Shown: positions 30,869 through 31,224 of the stretch, in pieces
Numbering within the stretch: position 1 is the stretch's first letter
Layout of the letters: each line of letters begins with the position of its first letter
Assembly (NCBI GenBank): GCA_051984675.1
Contig: JBPYFK010000058.1
Location: forward strand, 1-31,224
Direction of reading: 5' to 3'
Source of the DNA: JBPYFK01 sp051984675
GTDB lineage: Bacteria; Actinomycetota; Actinomycetes; Mycobacteriales; Pseudonocardiaceae
DNA length: 31,224 nucleotides
Notes under the pieces: generated by a model
Databases searched by the model: none
Seen by the model: the letters and a program-made list of their open reading frames with translations, nothing else
What the model was told of the DNA's origin: nothing
Program-made: the position numbers and the translations under genes

Positions 30869-31224
30869 ATGTCAGGAAAGCCGGGACTGCGTCTTGGTGT
30901 GGCGTTGGAAGGTTCGGGGTGGCATCCGGCGGCGTGGCGCGAGCCGGATGCGCGTGCCGATGAGCTTTTCACCGCCCGATACTGGGAAGATCTGGTCTTG
31001 GAGGCCGAACGTAGCCTCCTGGACTTCGTCACGATCGAGGACTCGCTCGGTGTGCAGTCCTCTCGCGAAGACGGACCCGACGATCGCCTCGACCGGGTAC
31101 GCGGACGCCTGGACGCCGTGTTGATCGCATCGCGAGTGGCCCCTCGAACTGCCCACATCGGACTGTTGCCGACCGCCGTGGTCACGCACACGGAGCCGTT
31201 CCACCTCTCCAAGGCGATCGCCAC
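30869..31224 (+). CDS. LLM-class flavin monooxygenase, N-terminal part
   Basis: The frame is open from ATG 30869 to the right edge (118 codons seen). The start LRLGVALEGSGWHPAAWRE, then ARYWEDLVLEAERSLLDFV and RVAPRTAHIGLLPTAVVTHT, is the usual beginning of NtaA/SnaA-type luciferase-like monooxygenases: the first beta strand, a helix with acidic residues, and the TAHIGLLPT strand. GGGAGG lies 8 nt upstream of 30869; an in-frame ATG at 30830, 13 codons earlier, is an alternative. With the leader peptide at 30040 and the hydrolase-like gene it should form a third sulfur-regulated unit. The substrate cannot be judged from the fragment. Confidence 0.8.
   Translation, partial: MSGKPGLRLGVALEGSGWHPAAWREPDARADELFTARYWEDLVLEAERSLLDFVTIEDSLGVQSSREDGPDDRLDRVRGRLDAVLIASRVAPRTAHIGLLPTAVVTHTEPFHLSKAIA

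Overview
The window is GC-rich DNA with closely packed genes, frequent GTG/TTG starts and actinobacterial regulator families (YtrA-like GntR, ECF sigma with a DGPF partner, DUF6069, DUF445). It fits an actinomycete, probably Pseudonocardiaceae-like; the genus is not resolved and this assignment is inference. No rRNA, tRNA or CRISPR was seen.

Left flank (1-7773): an ABC-type ATPase (partial) divergent from a MarR/GbsR-like regulator across a palindromic operator; a GntR regulator translationally coupled to a DUF1648-type membrane protein; a DUF445 membrane protein; an Abi-alpha (DUF4393)-like protein; a decayed stretch; and a TetR/MFS efflux pair with a long palindrome touching the MFS start codon.

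Sulfur block 1 (7774-13819): a 26-codon leader peptide, then a Tat-signalled selenium-binding-protein/methanethiol-oxidase homologue, a CopD-like membrane protein with methionine-rich ends, a YeeE/YedE sulfur transporter and a small secreted protein, ended by a 12-bp hairpin. The simplest reading is extracytoplasmic methanethiol oxidation with a copper supply and uptake of the reduced sulfur released.

Middle (13820-17813): scars (an IS630 transposase fragment and a frameshifted aminotransferase tail) border an ECF42-type sigma factor, its DGPF/YCII partner and a DUF6069 membrane protein. The last two share a near-identical promoter, so all three look like one regulon.

Sulfur block 2 (17814-28479, minus strand): one long unit runs from a cysteine-containing leader through SsuA-, SsuB- and SsuC-like transporter genes, a TauD-like dioxygenase, an AprA-like flavoprotein, a two-cluster ferredoxin and an NtaA/DszA-type monooxygenase. 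A GNAT gene and an MFS-SsuD pair lie upstream. Divergent from these is a TauE/SafE permease. The right end carries another leader, a hydrolase-like protein lacking its nucleophile, and the start of a further flavin monooxygenase.

The strongest unifying signal is a set of four tiny ORFs (7890-7970 minus, 8265-8345 plus, 25212-25286 minus, 30040-30120 plus). All share a residue pattern at fixed positions (R10, H/Y12, V/I13, D14, A19, S20), and each starts 30-31 nt after a TTGACA/TTGACC box. They look like leaderless leader peptides controlling a sulfur regulon by attenuation. Two of them lie in a duplicated inverted unit of about 270 bp that brackets most of the sulfur genes.
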